From Liolophura sinensis (Eukaryota > Mollusca > Polyplacophora > Chitonida > Chitonidae): DNA of 64,000 nucleotides. Under the pieces are notes generated by a model. The model was not told the origin of the DNA. It did no database searches and was given only the letters and a program-made list of their open reading frames with translations. Within the stretch, counting starts at the first letter, position 1, and each line of letters begins with the position of its first letter. The stretch lies in NCBI RefSeq assembly GCF_032854445.1, contig NC_088307.1:1180001-1244000 (forward strand), in the 5' to 3' direction. Positions 11,667-63,990 of this stretch are shown in pieces. Both the position numbers and the translations under genes were made by a program.

Positions 11667-12589
11667 CTGTTTTAACATAAGAAATAGGGGCTAAAATAAC
11701 TTATTAAGGTAATAAAATATTGATATTAAAAGTTTATATTTTTTGCGTGCTTGTTCATACATATTAAATTAGAGATGAAGTCGTCAAATCTAAGATTTTA
11801 TAATATAAAACGTGGCTGCTGTCATACGGCTGGCACTTTGAACGAACAGCTGAGAGTGGACCATGGTCGTGTATCTTTCAGTCTCTGTCGCACACAAGGT
11901 ACGAGTTCAACCCCAACCCTAGATACGCTTTTTGTGATTGCCCTGCACTCACTCGTGGCCTTTGTGGCCACAAGCCGTCGAGGATGCTTTTGGTTCCTGT
12001 TAAGAAGTATGAAGACCACACGCTACCAACAGATATGATACCAATATCCGTAAACGTCAAACATGGGAAACTCCATCAGTAACTCGCCAAAAGCCGTAGG
12101 TTTTATCCACTCATAAAACTGACAGGCATGGTAGAAGTAAATTATTGTTCAGAATGACGTTAATAATAAGCTAAAATAAACTAAACAAAAGAACCACATG
12201 ATCATTACTCGATCGTCTGGGCGAATAACTAACTCCTGTCTGCTCGATTTGAAACAGTGATTCGTTTTTATGCATTTTGACCAATAGCTTAATCTGTTCT
12301 AAAGATATTCGAAATTTAGCATAGCCTGAGATCAATTTTATTCCAGTCTAATATACCCAGTAAAAAGAGATCTCCTGTTTTCCCACGCTCTGCGAACAAG
12401 AGGCCACACTGTCTGTGAAAATACCATTCATCAACCACCTGCAGGCATTTTTAGCGTTTAACAAAATGACAGGGTATAATAAATTATTAAAGTTCTGAAT
12501 TGAAGCAACCACTTTCAAATTCCCTGTGGTGTTAAAGCCGTCTCTCACCACTGGGATGAAAAATCTCCGAAATGTTTTAAGAACATTCA

Positions 12590-12665
12590 AAGATTTTGGA
12601 ACAAACTGTATAACAAATTGTATAACAAACTGTATAATAGATTGTATAACAAATTGGCAGGATAG
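12590..12665. repeat. Short tandem repeat of attgtataaca type
   Basis: About five units of 13-15 bp (ttgtataacaaa). Confidence 0.8.
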
Positions 12666-13033
12666 AATGCCATTCACATAAGCTCCTGAACTAAAGCCGG
12701 TTTCACAAAACTACTGCAACAAAAGGATTGTATTCGTCACCTACATCCTCAGAGGTTATTCTGATATTTTGTTTATAAATAAAAACCCATATCAAAATCA
12801 GGCTTTGTGCCAAAGTGGTTCTGGTCCCTTGCGGCCCCTGGTCCGCCATGGTTAAGACAGTGACCTTCTCCAACCCCCACCCCCATCCCACACCCCACAC
12901 CACATACCCCACACCTTTAACAAACACACACTTTTCATTTGCCTCCAACACCCCTAGTGTCATATTAATAAAGACAAAAATTACTAAAACATGTTTACAT
13001 TTGGAGGGCTCTGTATGTATGATAGGAATAAAT

Positions 13034-13298
13034 GATTTATTTATTTATTTATTTGTTTGGTGTTTTACGCCGTACTCGAGAATATTACACTTATACGACG
13101 GCGGCCGGTATTATGGTGGGTGGAAACCGGGCAGAACCCAGGGGAAACCCACGACCGCAGGTTGTTGAGAGACCTTCCCACGTCCGGCCGGAGAGGAAGC
13201 CAGCATGGTCTTAAACTCATAGCAACCGCATTGGTGTGAGGCTTCTGGGTCACTGCGCTGCGTTGGCGCGCTTACCAACTGAGCATCGAACGCCCCCA
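13034..13298 (-). repeat. SINE family A, near full length
   Basis: Same structure as 11226-11484; the head is more diverged (gagcatcgaacgcccccat). Confidence 0.85.
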
Positions 13299-13877
13299 TA
13301 AATGACTGAAAGAACTTCACATATAAGATCCAGGAGCAACAGTGTAATCGCCTGATTTTCATGTCCTCGAAACAGTTTATTTATACACCATGTAAGTCTT
13401 CACGGTCGAGTTACTTCAGTTTAGTCAGCTTTAAGTAACCTAATGCCTTTTGTCTCTTCAAGATATGTACTTGTAGTTCAACATTCTAAAATTAGAATCC
13501 TTTCAGAGTTGACAATACAGATGTAGGTCGCCAGAAACTGCCACGCTGTTTATTGCGAGTTCTCGTGTTTTACCTAGAATAATATTGATTTCAGCGTAAA
13601 ATGTTTGACCTTGAAGGTCAAGGTTTGGGTTTCCGTAATATACCTAAGTCACGGTTTTGTGTTGGCCTGGATATAGAGACGGCAAAATCTTTGTGACTTC
13701 TTTTAGTTTAAGATTACCTACATGCCATCGATAGCGGATAGTGGTCTCTTATATCCAAGTACACATTATGATTACTGACGTTTAGTCGTTCACCCAACAT
13801 GAACGCCCCGAGGCGTCTTGGTAGCAAGAAAACACCTCAGTGCATGCCTGTATAAATATAGACAAAGACAGATTTCA

Positions 13878-14012
13878 CGTAAAATGTACACATGCAATAA
13901 AACAGTTACAATGTTCAAACCCATTAAAATGACAATCATCATTCAAATGACAAAAAACAGTGTTACAATTTTCAAATCCATTAAAAAGACAATCATCAGT
14001 CAATTAAAAAAA
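13878..14012. repeat. Two-copy tandem repeat of about 55 bp
   Basis: Two units built on acagttacaatgttcaaac and attaaaatgacaatcatca, in AT-rich intron DNA. Confidence 0.75.
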
Positions 14013-14588
14013 AAACAGACAGATAAGTAAATAAAACTGTTAATTGGTTGTAAATTTGTAAACAACAAAATCCATTAAAACATGGAAAAATATTGTCATT
14101 TTAAAGGTCAGCTGTAAATCGGCTCAAATAAATTAAAAGAGAATAAGAGTGATCACGTCAATAAAAATGTAAATCGTTATTCAATTTACATGAAATGTAG
14201 AATATTGAACACATTTTTAATGCCAACTGGCCGTCTTTCACATGATTTGAGACCATATTACAAGTGCTGTTGCTGATTTGGGTGAGTGTTTCTAGTGCTG
14301 GGTACACGACCCTTAACACATGCAGCTCCTTACATGGCGTGATCCGCCATGGTGTCCCGTTATTGAATTTTCTGAACTTGGGCTGTCGTATCAACCGGTA
14401 TCAACCGAGCCCAAATGTAGCAGTCTGAACACATATAGCCAGATCTTGATACAGCTACGCTGTCGGTAACAAAACTTAAATCCTGTCGCCTCAGATAAAC
14501 GTTTCTATTAAAACAGATTGAGAATAAATGCTAAATTTACTAATTCCAATGACGACTACTGATAATATTGAGATATAATCAAGAAAAA

Positions 14589-14735
14589 TTTATTTATTTA
14601 TTTATTTATTTATTTGATTGGTGTTTTCGCCGTACTCAAGAATATTTCACTTATACGACGGCGGCCAGCATTATGGTGGAAGGAAACTGGGCAGAGCCAG
14701 GGGGAAACCGCACGACCATCTGCAGGTCGAAGACA
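14589..14735 (-). repeat. SINE family A, head missing
   Basis: A seven-unit TTTA tail and body, ending in the gggggaaacc block. Confidence 0.8.
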
Positions 14736-15025
14736 AACCTATCAAGAAAAGGTAATTAAGTTCATTACTTATTGGCATACCTGTAAAATTAGAAAAAAAA
14801 GACTTTGTTGTGATTTCTTCTACGTCACAAATAGCATGAATAAAACAGTATACATTAAGTACTACTCAGAATGAATAAGTAAAGTTTAATGTCAACAGCC
14901 AGTCTTAATGCGTACGTCTAGTACATGTATTTCTGTGGAATTCGTTTTATCTGTGAAGCTGTCGTCGATGCTTTTAGTATTGTATACGAGGCTCTAAATA
15001 GAAAAGTATAATCTGTATCCTAGGT

Positions 15026-15237
15026 GGAGTCACACCTGAGGCTTTTAAAGAGGAAGTTGTAACGTCCTCGCTTGGCGTTCAGCACGAAGGGGATACTGCA
15101 ACGACTGATTGACCCGTACAAGTATACGGTATCAGTATGGCTCGGGCGGGCCGCTTACTTGCCTTCGGTAAGGCGTCACAGTGAAGCAGCACTAGATAAA
15201 ACAGCGGTGGAAATCGGTCCTGCATATTAGCCGTCAA
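15026..15237 (+). repeat. SINE family B, body only
   Basis: Starts gagtcacacctgaggc and aligns with 7796-8000; it lacks head and tail. It runs directly into a copy of the dispersed repeat at 15236. Confidence 0.8.
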
Positions 15238-15640
15238 CCAAGATGGACGTTCCCGGTCAATAAGGGCAAGGTTAATACCCAGAACGAAGATTAACACAAA
15301 CTATCGAAGAATTAAGAGAGTATATAAAGTACAAATACAGGACGCAATCATGCAAAGAGAAGCAATCGACAGTTTTCATTGATACTAGAAACGCACAGGG
15401 TATTTTTTAGAGGCTAGACTGAAAGAAATCAGTATTCAACTCCTGTACCATGCTAGAATGTCAGTTGTTGATAATGATATATCTATATCAGCTTCGATTT
15501 GACTGAAACTGTTCATATATCCGATGAGGCGATCTAATTCAACACGATGAATATACTTCCCCTAGCCCAGGGTTTTAGTGGTTTTAGAGACAACCATGAA
15601 GCAGAGAGCCAGATATTCTGGACATTTACTTCATTAATAG
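15236..15640 (+). repeat. Dispersed repeat C, copy 2
   Basis: The longest copy; also contains gccagatattctggac, which recurs at about 47357. A SINE B body sits directly before it. Confidence 0.7.
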
Positions 15641-15814
15641 CCTGGTTTACATGTACATGTATGTGTTTTCATCTTTTCCATCCCAGTGCAGAAATACAGC
15701 GTCATTGAAGATCGTATCGAAATTACTTTACTCACAAAAATCCACGGTAACCTACTACGGTCCTTTAAATGCCGCTTTTTAAGGCGACGAGAAAAATGTC
15801 CAAAATATACCTAC

Positions 15815-16162
15815 CTCGAAAGAACTGGTTATTTTCAAACTGTAGAAGGTCGGTATGAAGATGTAGTTGCAACCGAGGGCAACAAACGGGCTCGAAAGTT
15901 TGAGGAATAGATACATTGTGTTCTTGAAATTTGTCTCTGCCGGTACACCAATGATGGAGATTGTGGAGTGGAAACTGGCGAGCAAAGAAATGGCAACTGG
16001 GATAACCGACTTTTTACGTCCGCCCAGAAATACTTCCTCCGTGTCGGCGTTGATCCTGTCCTTGATGGCGTTAAATACCCCGACGCCAGCAGATATGGCG
16101 AGGCTCAGCCCAAAGATAGCGCAACCAGCAGCATGGAATGTACTGGTGCTTCCTGCATCCAT
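15815..16162 (-). pseudogene. Paralogue exon 1
   Basis: 348 bp, open, coding MDAGSTSTFHAAGCAIFG… with FLGGRKKS and SIIGVPAETNF; ends ITSSFE before the donor gtaggt. No lesion in this exon, though several conserved positions differ from the intact gene. Confidence 0.9.
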
Positions 16163-16432
16163 GGTCCAATGCTTTTAGGTGCAAAATATTTGCAGCCCAG
16201 AGAAAATTTATCAGCAAAATCTTGAAAAATTAGCTGTATCCTGGTATTGAGTCTGGCGTTCCTTATACGTTGGTTTGTGGTCTCATATGTCTTAGGTTAA
16301 GTCAAAGTGCAAACTGGTGCTTATTTATGCATTGTGAATCAACTACTTTGTGAGAATGGCCTCAGTACAGCGTCTCCCTATGGAATGATGGACAATAAGT
16401 TCGCTGCTGTCACGGGGTTGCGGCGTAATCAG
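16150..16432 (-). promoter_or_regulatory. Promoter arm of the minus-strand SLC5 copy (inverted repeat)
   Basis: The sequence upstream of the minus-strand start codon is the reverse complement of 17390-17655 with scattered differences. A TATAAG element (reverse complement at 16262-16267) sits about 100 bp before the ATG and is kept in the other arm. The TATA assignment is inference from position and conservation. Confidence 0.65.
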
Positions 16433-16485
16433 CAACATGGAATGTACTGGTGCTCCTGGGATCCATGGCCCAGTGGTGAACGGAG
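16427..16485 (-). pseudogene. Third remnant of SLC5 exon 1 start
   Basis: Read on the minus strand this stretch codes MDPRSTSTFHVADY, matching the first residues of both SLC5 copies (MDAGSTSTFHA). It then merges into unrelated DNA. It is in the same orientation as the minus-strand paralogue and lies about 300 bp upstream of its start codon. Confidence 0.7.
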
Positions 16486-17164
16486 AAAAACGTGAAAAGC
16501 TATGTTCTTGCTGCATCGTGAGGCGAACAACGTGATGTTGGATGAGCCCAGAACTGATGGAGGAATTATACTTTATTAAGTTATAACGTGCTCATTTACA
16601 GAACTGATACAACATCGCGGCTTTATACTACCATCAGTGTCATACGATACCTCACCTGAAATAGCGTGGTTTTGCAACAAAGTATTTCTCTATTTATGTC
16701 AGAATATTTGACCCATTCGTAAACTGGGTCCACGTTTAATGTCAGTGTGCATTAAAACGTCCTAAATATTCGTGCTAAAGCTTCTAGCTACAACTTTGCT
16801 GTTGAGCAGTCATCTTCGTTCACATTAGCTAGCACAGGTAGTACTAGGTCTCCACCTTGCTAGTACAGGTAGATCAGTATTCCAGTAGCCTCAGATATAT
16901 AACGTCTCCCATAATAGGTTTCCTTGACATGGGTAGAAGTCACAAAATGTGATACCATACGTACATACATAATAAACTACGAGATTATACGTACACGAAT
17001 ACGACAATACGACTTTATTTGTAAGTGGGTCAGCTCTGTGACATAGGTAGAGTATGGCTATCCACTGTTATTTGAGAAGTGCACAGTAATAGCTTCAGTT
17101 GGGTAGAGATACGCGTTGTACTTACTGTGTGTGTGGTTCAGAAGCTAACTCTGTACAGTGTACC
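16486..17164. other. Spacer between the divergent promoters
   Basis: No gene seen. It contains two near copies of a gctagtacaggtag-type string around 16830-16870. It is the natural place for shared regulatory sites, but none can be named. Confidence 0.4.
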
Positions 17165-17430
17165 CGGTTCAAGGGGAACGTCAGAAATCCATCAGGTTTC
17201 GCAGCACGCTAGGGCATTGGTGAACTTACTGTCCATCAGGTTCCACTGGAACTACGAATTCATTGTCCACGCAGGACGACGCACTCACCATCTGGTTCTA
17301 CAGGAAAGTCAGAAAAAGGACAGCTGTTTGGTTCCACAGGAACAACAGAACATCTGTGAACTAGATGTGAATTTGGTTCCACCGGAACGCCGTGACAGCA
17401 GCGAACTTATTGTCCATCTCATTCCATAGG
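17165..17430 (+). repeat. Tandem repeat of about 48 bp in the divergent spacer
   Basis: Around five degenerate units built on a tgtccatcaggttccac…ggaac core lie between the two promoters and run into the right-hand arm. Confidence 0.6.
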
Positions 17431-17644
17431 GAGACGCTGTACTGAGGCCGTTCTCTCAAAGTAGTTCATTGACAATACATCAATAAGCACTAGTTTGCAC
17501 TTTGACTTAACCTAAGACATATGAGACCGCAAACCACCATATAAGGAACGCCAGACTCAGTACCAGGATACAGCTAATTTTTCAAGATTTTGCTGGTAAA
17601 TTTTCTCTGGGCTACAAATATTTTGCGCCTAAAATCATTGGACC

Positions 17645-17655
<11 letters not shown>
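17390..17655 (+). promoter_or_regulatory. Promoter arm of the intact SLC5 gene (inverted repeat)
   Basis: About 260 bp upstream of the ATG, matched by the mirror-image arm at 16150-16432. It has TATAAG at 17540-17545 and then a TCAGTAC initiator-like string about 18 bp on. The arm's conservation in both copies is the main sign that it matters. Confidence 0.65.
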
Positions 17656-57532
<39,877 letters not shown>

Positions 57533-59929
57533 TAGTGCAGATCATGGAGACGGGGCATAGGAACAGAAGAGTAAACCTGAGAGGGGAAAAAGCAGTGTGC
57601 GGGGCTGTTCTAACGCTGTGTCAAATCATCTCTCGAATGAGTGTACAACTTGACCATTATTCTAATGGAACGCACTACGCACCTACTGGGACAATACCTG
57701 CTCCCTTAACTTTCCGGCAGGACATACAGTTTTCGACAGTGGATTGTCAACAAATCATTCTGTGCTCGCGTATTTCCGATTCAGGCATAATTCAGGCATA
57801 ATTCAGGCATCAAGCCTCTAGCTGGAAGCCCTGTTGTTTTTATTATTATTAGTAGTAGTAGTATTATTCTACGAAAAATTTATGCCACGTTTTTAGGAAA
57901 ACTGTCTGGAAGAAATTCATTAATCTTCAGTATGCCAAGCGATCCCTGGAGATTGTTTGGACAGAAAAAGGATGCATTGTGTATGCAAATTAGGTTTTAA
58001 CTGATATATATGTGACGTCATGTTAAAGCGAAAAAATTGAATTTGAAGATTGTTAACCTGTTACCTAACCTAGTTTGACCTCCTGATCACAAACCCGGTC
58101 TTAGTTTTGCCCTGCAGTGTGTATATTAAATTGCGATCAAAAGGTGAACAAGCACATTTCCCCTATATTTGCAGCACACGTGACAGAAAACTGTTTCTGG
58201 TGTAAAGTTTAAAATCTCTGTGTATAAAGAGGTATACATGTACTATTTGCATGGTGAAAATCGTTGATCTGTGTCTAAAAAGACAGGGCGTGCAGGCTTT
58301 TGAATAATGTCCATGGACAGATTTTCCGTATTTGGTACATTTACATGCTATATAGTGTAATACAATGTACGGATGGCTACGAAGAATATCTATCATGTAT
58401 CTGCTCTCTGGTAGTATTTTATCTGGTTTGCACTGCAGTTGCGATTGGCTCACCCTGTGACATTGCACGCCATCCCCCCCCCCCCCCCGCCCCCTTTCAT
58501 GTACACCTAAACTATGTGAATGCCTTGCCAGTCAGTGTATGTTGTGCAAGTATTTCTAAACGTTTGCTTTCTTTTGCACAAACCTTGCCTTCTTTACTAT
58601 ACGCTGACCAGGCCCTGGTGACTGACAGATATCTACAAGTAACCCTGGCCCAGATGTTCGGTTTCTGACAAGGGCTGAACTATTAGTAAAGCAGTCTACA
58701 CAGGGGAGTGCGTGTGTTGTGTTCTGTATAATAATCTGAAGGGAAAACACCGTGTTGACCGTTAGTTCTTCTCTTTATTGGGCAGTCCGGTTTGTGAGTC
58801 ATTATAACTACCTAATCAGAATATTTTACGTACAATACGTTCAGAGTCAGATATATATAATATAGTTCAATTTTAAATACATGTATCATTGAAGTTCATA
58901 TCAATAAATCTAATAACACAGGGGTATAATTATAGTTATCATTTTCGTGCTGAGCTACAAACTTATCTGAAAAGAAAACACCGTGTTGACCGTTAGTTCT
59001 CTTCTTTATTGGGCAGTCCGGTTTGTGAGTAAAGTGTTCACTGCTGGCTGTCGTTTTAAAGACGCAGAGAAATTTTGCGTCACCTGATCCCTTTGCGAGG
59101 CACATACTACTGGTAAATGTATATGTTTAAGTCAGCTCCGACCTTAGGCGACATATCTGAGGGACAAATTTGAATCAGCGCAGTTTCCGGTATATGTCTG
59201 AGTACCTGTTTTATTTGAAGTTATTGTTTTAGGCTCAGATATATTTGTTTTGGTTCAGCATCCGGTCACCTGAGTATATTGTTCTTTTTCACATTTTTTT
59301 TTTACTTCCTTGTGTCAAAAGAAAGCCCTTATGCTGTTATGTACATAGAGTTCCCTCACTAAAATACCATTCCGAACAAAATAGTCAGGGTGTTCCACAC
59401 GGTCATGTTACACGAACACCCATCCTGACAATACCGGCACTTGGAAAAGACCAAACTTTGGAAGTCCGTACATGAATGGTCTGGGAGTTTAACTCCAGAC
59501 GTGTTTACAATGTACACTAAACCAGCGATACAAATGTGTAAATTCATTTGCTTACTGAACCATTTTCTCAAACCCAAACCCGACAACGGACATTCTTTGT
59601 CATTACCCTGCCTCTTTGCGCAAAGTTGCATAATTCTTTTCGTCCGACTTGGTATCGAACTCTGGACATTCACGCTGGCTATCCGCTAGCGTTAGACATG
59701 AATAATCGGGGACACGTATTAAAGGACACGTGGGGACATATATGTATGTGTAGCCTTAGGGAGTAACACTTGCAGTGTACCGGCTATACTTAGCATCTTC
59801 CCATCACGTTACGGTTGACCTAGTTTCGGGACCAGACTGACGTATGCACTGCTTGATGGAGAGATACACAGAAAGCTGGGGGATTAGAAATTGGATCGGG
59901 GTCACTGACGAATCACATCCCAAGACATC
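57533..59929. other. Downstream of the SLC5 gene
   Basis: Presumed 3' untranslated and intergenic DNA. No AATAAA close to the stop codon was seen; the nearest noticed is at about 58903. A 16-base C run lies at about 58475. No gene recognised. Confidence 0.4.
58735..59035. repeat. Separated 60-bp direct repeat
   Basis: A string gaaaacaccgtgttgaccg and the following cttctttattgggcagtccg appear at about 58743-58800 and again at about 58976-59035, with small differences. Confidence 0.9.
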
Positions 59930-59942
59930 ATGGCGTCGGCCG
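59930..59942 (+). CDS. Possible first coding exon of a further gene
   Basis: ATGGCGTCGGCCG followed directly by a good donor (gtaagt). Thirteen coding bases (MASA plus one base) are not enough to name a gene. No matching second exon was identified up to 64000. Could be chance. Confidence 0.25.
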
Positions 59943-61954
59943 GTAAGTAAAACCACACCACGAGTTAACCGTTACTACTAACTTCATAAGAATATGTCAA
60001 TTTATACATATACGGTGTTAGTTTAGGCATGTAGGTATATTACAAAACGGAACAGACTAACAGAGACCGTAGGAGTGGAATTTGATTCAGTTCAAACTCA
60101 TTTAGCCTGTGTCAATGAGAATAGCACACGTACTGCATATGCATGTCCTGTATGTATCTATGCGCTCGTTAGACATGAGTATATCGTAGAGGACGTGAAC
60201 GGTGCCGGCAGAAAAACACCACATTATATAATTACTATGTGGCTACTTTCTTCAGCGTGGTCTCTGAAATAGCTATATGGCCTTAGGCTCGGGGATTTCT
60301 TGAATAGCTGAGAGTGTTTGCTTGGTTTTTGATGTATATGGACGTAGTCTTTATTAACGTCCACTCACCTTACACTATGTCAATGTTAACACAAACAGGT
60401 TCCTGATTGTTATACCTGGCCAGGTGTATAACATCTGTGCGACGTACCGGTAAGTTCATTACTCAATTATACACCTACCAGACAACCACAACAACCAGGT
60501 ACAAATAACTGGCCATACAGAACAGGCTGCCACCAAGAGACTTCCATATATGTTCACAAAACATAATGAAATACTGATCAGTTTACTGTGTAAAAATTAA
60601 CTGACTTCCCTAAAAGGTGGCCGACTGTTTAAAATTCCCCCGATGTCGTCCGCAAACAACTAAAACGTATTCTTTGATAGATGTACCAGCACAGCAATGT
60701 GCTCATTTTGGGCAGGAATCAAAACGTTATTGCTGTTGGGAAAAGTGTGCAAGGGATATGCTTAAAAAGAAAGAAAACACATAAAAATATCATCAAATAT
60801 ATGATTGATTAGGGTGAAAACTTATTGGCGAATATATGATTTTTATTTTATTTTTTTTTCATATTTTCTTTCAGGAGAAAAGGGCGTTTAAAATATTTGT
60901 ACATTGTGGGTATTTCGGACCAGTCCTGGTATATAAGGTCTTTGCATATTAATGTTCTAAATAAGGGTGTGATGCATGTCCATTAAATTTATTTAAATGT
61001 AAATTTGATGTGTATTCCCAAACACAGGCATTTAATCTGAATGATGATATAATATTTATGAATATATTAAAAATATAAAATGGTCAAAATGAAGGCTGAA
61101 CACATTTGCCACTTAAAAGACCATATCCTTGTGCAAATGTATGTATTAAGCACGTGCTACACCCTCGTTTATCACATTATTACGCAAAGACAACATATGC
61201 ACTAGGTAGTCCTAAATTCCCACCATACTAAAAATCACTGTTTCCCTTTCAAGAAAAACGGAAACAAAAACATGGAAGACCATTTACAACTTACTTTTCG
61301 TAATCTTTCATATGAACTAAATAAAAAGGCAGGTCGATTAATTATAAGGACGGTCGGCTTGGATTAGAGAGGTCAAGATCTGATATGCGTGTTCTCGTCT
61401 GTGACGTGATGATTGCTGACAAAAAACACGCACATATTTTCATTGGTTTGTTTGCTGGTGGTGGTGGGGTGGGGGTGGGGTGTGCAGTTCATTGCCGATT
61501 AGTGGCCCCATTGAGATCTCTATAGATAAAATAACCTGATTTAGTGCTCTGGCCATCCAGAAAATAAACCAATCCAACAATGTTAACAAGGCCTAAAACC
61601 TGACGAGCGTAGGCCTGGTTTCACGACTTTTCCTTAAGGCAGAAAAGGAACTTTGTAAAACCTGGACCGATCTTGAAGTCAACGGAATTTAGAAGGAACT
61701 ATTTGATTTATTTATTGATTTTATTACTTTACTGCAACCTGCTATACAGAAACAAAAACATAATGTGGCCGGCACATCCACTGCTTGTGAGGGAAAATTG
61801 GAGTTCAATGAAAAGAGGGAAGACAAAAAGCCGATACAATATGGACAGCAAGAACCGTGCCCGGAATGAATGCAAATGGAATCCCGTATGAGGTACAATA
61901 AACCAAGAGATGAAAACATCCAAATGAGTATTTGACTCTATCATGGGAACTTTT
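59943..61954. other. Gene-free stretch
   Basis: AT-rich, with a GT-rich run near 61456-61485. I see no exon, repeat family or RNA gene in it. Confidence 0.4.
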
Positions 61955-62200
61955 ACTGTGTTTATTTATTTTTTTTATATGATTGATGTTTTACGCCCTA
62001 CACAAGAATATCTCGCTTATACAACGGTGACCAGCATTATGGTGACAGGATCTGCCCGAACGAAACCCACGACCATCCCTAGACAGCTGAAAGACCTCAC
62101 TTACGGCCGGAGAGGAGGCCACCATGGTCTGGACTTGATTTCACAGCGTGCGTATTGGTGAGAGGCTGCTGGGTCATTGCACCACACTAATATACGCTCA
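61955..62200 (-). repeat. SINE family A, head truncated
   Basis: A TTTA tail, body and part of the head (ttggtgagaggctgctgggtcattgc). Confidence 0.8.
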
Positions 62201-62296
62201 GCACTCCCAGGGAGGTTCTTCTTTTACTGTAGAATCTTCCGTGGTGATTCTATTCTTCCATTACAGAAATGGCAACTCTCTACATTAATGGAGTTC

Positions 62297-62852
62297 TCGC
62301 AGACTTACAATCACGCACGTGGCTAAGGGAACCGAAAAAGGAATTTTACTATAAACGAAAATAATTTAATCAGTATTTGCTCTTGACTTAACAACAGTTG
62401 AATATTTCACACATTTATCTGATCTGATGCGTCAAACTCTATAAAAAAAAAGTTTCCATGAGGACAAGTTTACGGAAGGAGCCACTCTGAACGTGTAATG
62501 AGGACAAGTTCACTGATGGAGCCACACTGAGGGTGTGATGAGGACAACTTTACGTATGAAGGTGTGACGAGGATAATTTTACGGAAGGAGCCGCACTGAA
62601 GGTGTGATGAGGGCAAGTTTACATATGAAGGTGAGACGAGGACAAGTTTACGGAAGGAGACACACTGAAGGTGTAATGAGGACAACTTTACGGATGGAGC
62701 CACAAGGAAGGCGTAATGAGGACAACTTTACGGAAAGATCCACACTGAAGGTGTGATAAGGACAACTTTATCGCAGACTTACAATCACGCACGGAACCGA
62801 AAAAAGGAATTTTACAATAAACGAAAATAATTTAATCAGTATTTGCTCTGAT
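62297..62852. repeat. About 85-bp block duplicated 470 bp apart
   Basis: gcagacttacaatcacgcac and ttttac(t/a)ataaacgaaaat with neighbouring bases occur at 62297-62388 and 62769-62850. Between and after them lies the 40-bp tandem repeat. Confidence 0.9.
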
Positions 62853-63115
62853 TGTAAGTTTACGGAAGGAGAAAACTTCAGCCGCACTGAAGGTGTAATG
62901 AGGACAACTTTTACGGAAGGAGCCACGCTGAAGGTGTAATGAGGACAAGTTTACAGAAAGAGCCACACTGAGGGCGTGACGAGGACACCTTTGCGGAAAG
63001 AGCCACACTGAAGGTGGAATGACGAAAACTTTACGGAAAGAGCCACACTGAGGGTGTAATGAGGACAAGTTTACGGATGGACCCGCACTGAAAGTGCGAT
63101 TGAATAAGACCATTT
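62455..63115. repeat. 40-bp tandem repeat, about 14 units
   Basis: Unit aggacaactttacggaaggagccacactgaaggtgtaatg in shorter strings: aggacaagtttacggaagga, gccacactgaaggtgtaatg. Interrupted once by the duplicated 85-bp block. Confidence 0.93.
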
Positions 63116-63744
63116 GATTGTGCCACTTGTCTGACATTATTGGAGAAGGAAATAAATACCATCTTCTCATCTTTCAACATCCAACGCTACTAATCACAAA
63201 TTGACGTCCCGGTAATCACACATGTCAGTCTAATTGTACAACTTTATTGACTAAAATGATAGTCTGTGGTGCTAGCATTAAACACCTCCTACTTTTTCTT
63301 TCTGCCCCTCTATTTTTCAGTCATGCTTTTCTTGTTCTGAGTGAGCCGAGTTTAGCGGGTTTGCGGGTCAAAGCTATCCTCATTTAGCCTTGACCTATAT
63401 TCTTAGATAGCATCGTCGGCCGTGACCCGGATTCTCGTTTATACGGAGGGTCTGTGCGTGGGACTGGGGTGTGTACGTAACGCCAAGACAAGTTCCTCTC
63501 CATGTGTGTGAGGATTTTAAATGATTGGCACAGTTTTTCTTCGGCTGAGTGAAGGGAGTGGTTTTCCACTGGTCCCAACGTTTTGTCTCTTTGGTAATGA
63601 ATGACAGCCATACAGCTGTGTTGGATTTACTTCTGCGCTTACCAAGGCTCTCCCATTAGAGATCTGATAAACAGTGGGAAGGTATCATTGTATACACATG
63701 CCTCAGCCATAACTCAAGGTTAATAGGTACAAAAAAGTAGACAC

Positions 63745-63990
63745 CATATATACAGTTCATATAGACAATATACTAACAGTTTATCTAGACAGTTCTTCTA
63801 GACAATATGTAAACAGTTCATATAGACAATATGTGTACATTTCATCTACACAAAAGGTATACAGTTCATCTAGACAATATGTATACAGTTCATCTAGACT
63901 GCATGTAAAGCGGTCATCTAGACAATATATATACAGTTCATTTAGACATGTCTACAGTTCATCTAGACAAGTATACAGTCCACATTAATA
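63745..63990. repeat. Tandem repeat of about 23 bp, about ten units
   Basis: Unit built on cagttcatctagacaatatg. It reaches the right edge of the window and may continue. Confidence 0.9.

Larger units (their letters stand above)
12000..15814. other. Intron 1 region of the decayed SLC5 copy
   Basis: Should contain exon 2 (YLxLRF motif), but no match was found by eye. It holds the SINE copies at 13034, 14589 and 15026, repeat C at 15236 and small tandem repeats. Confidence 0.45.
3360..16162 (-). pseudogene. Decayed SLC5 paralogue, head to head with the intact gene
   Basis: Recognisable exons on the minus strand: exon 1 15815-16162, exon 3 11615-11666, exon 4 10978-11045, exon 5 10113-10267, exon 7 6163-6289, exon 8 5514-5602, exon 9 4973-5089, exon 10 3725-3792 and exon 11 3360-3439. 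Their lengths equal those of the plus-strand gene except where damaged. Damage seen: the acceptor before exon 4 reads AT instead of AG (11046-11047); exon 9 has one extra base, shifting the frame; exon 11 lacks 7 bp; exon 7 lacks one codon (in frame, so harmless). Exons 2, 6 and 12-15 were not found in the space where they should be; a retroelement fragment and SINEs occupy the intron where exon 6 would lie. It could still be transcribed, because its promoter region mirrors the working copy. A functional gene using other splice sites is possible but unlikely. Confidence 0.85.

Noticed and set aside
12030-12140. Possible exon 2 of the minus-strand SLC5 copy
   Set aside because: The minus-strand frame does not carry YLxLRF or suitable splice sites.
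15867-16178. 103-codon plus-strand frame
   Set aside because: Antisense shadow of the minus-strand SLC5 exon 1.
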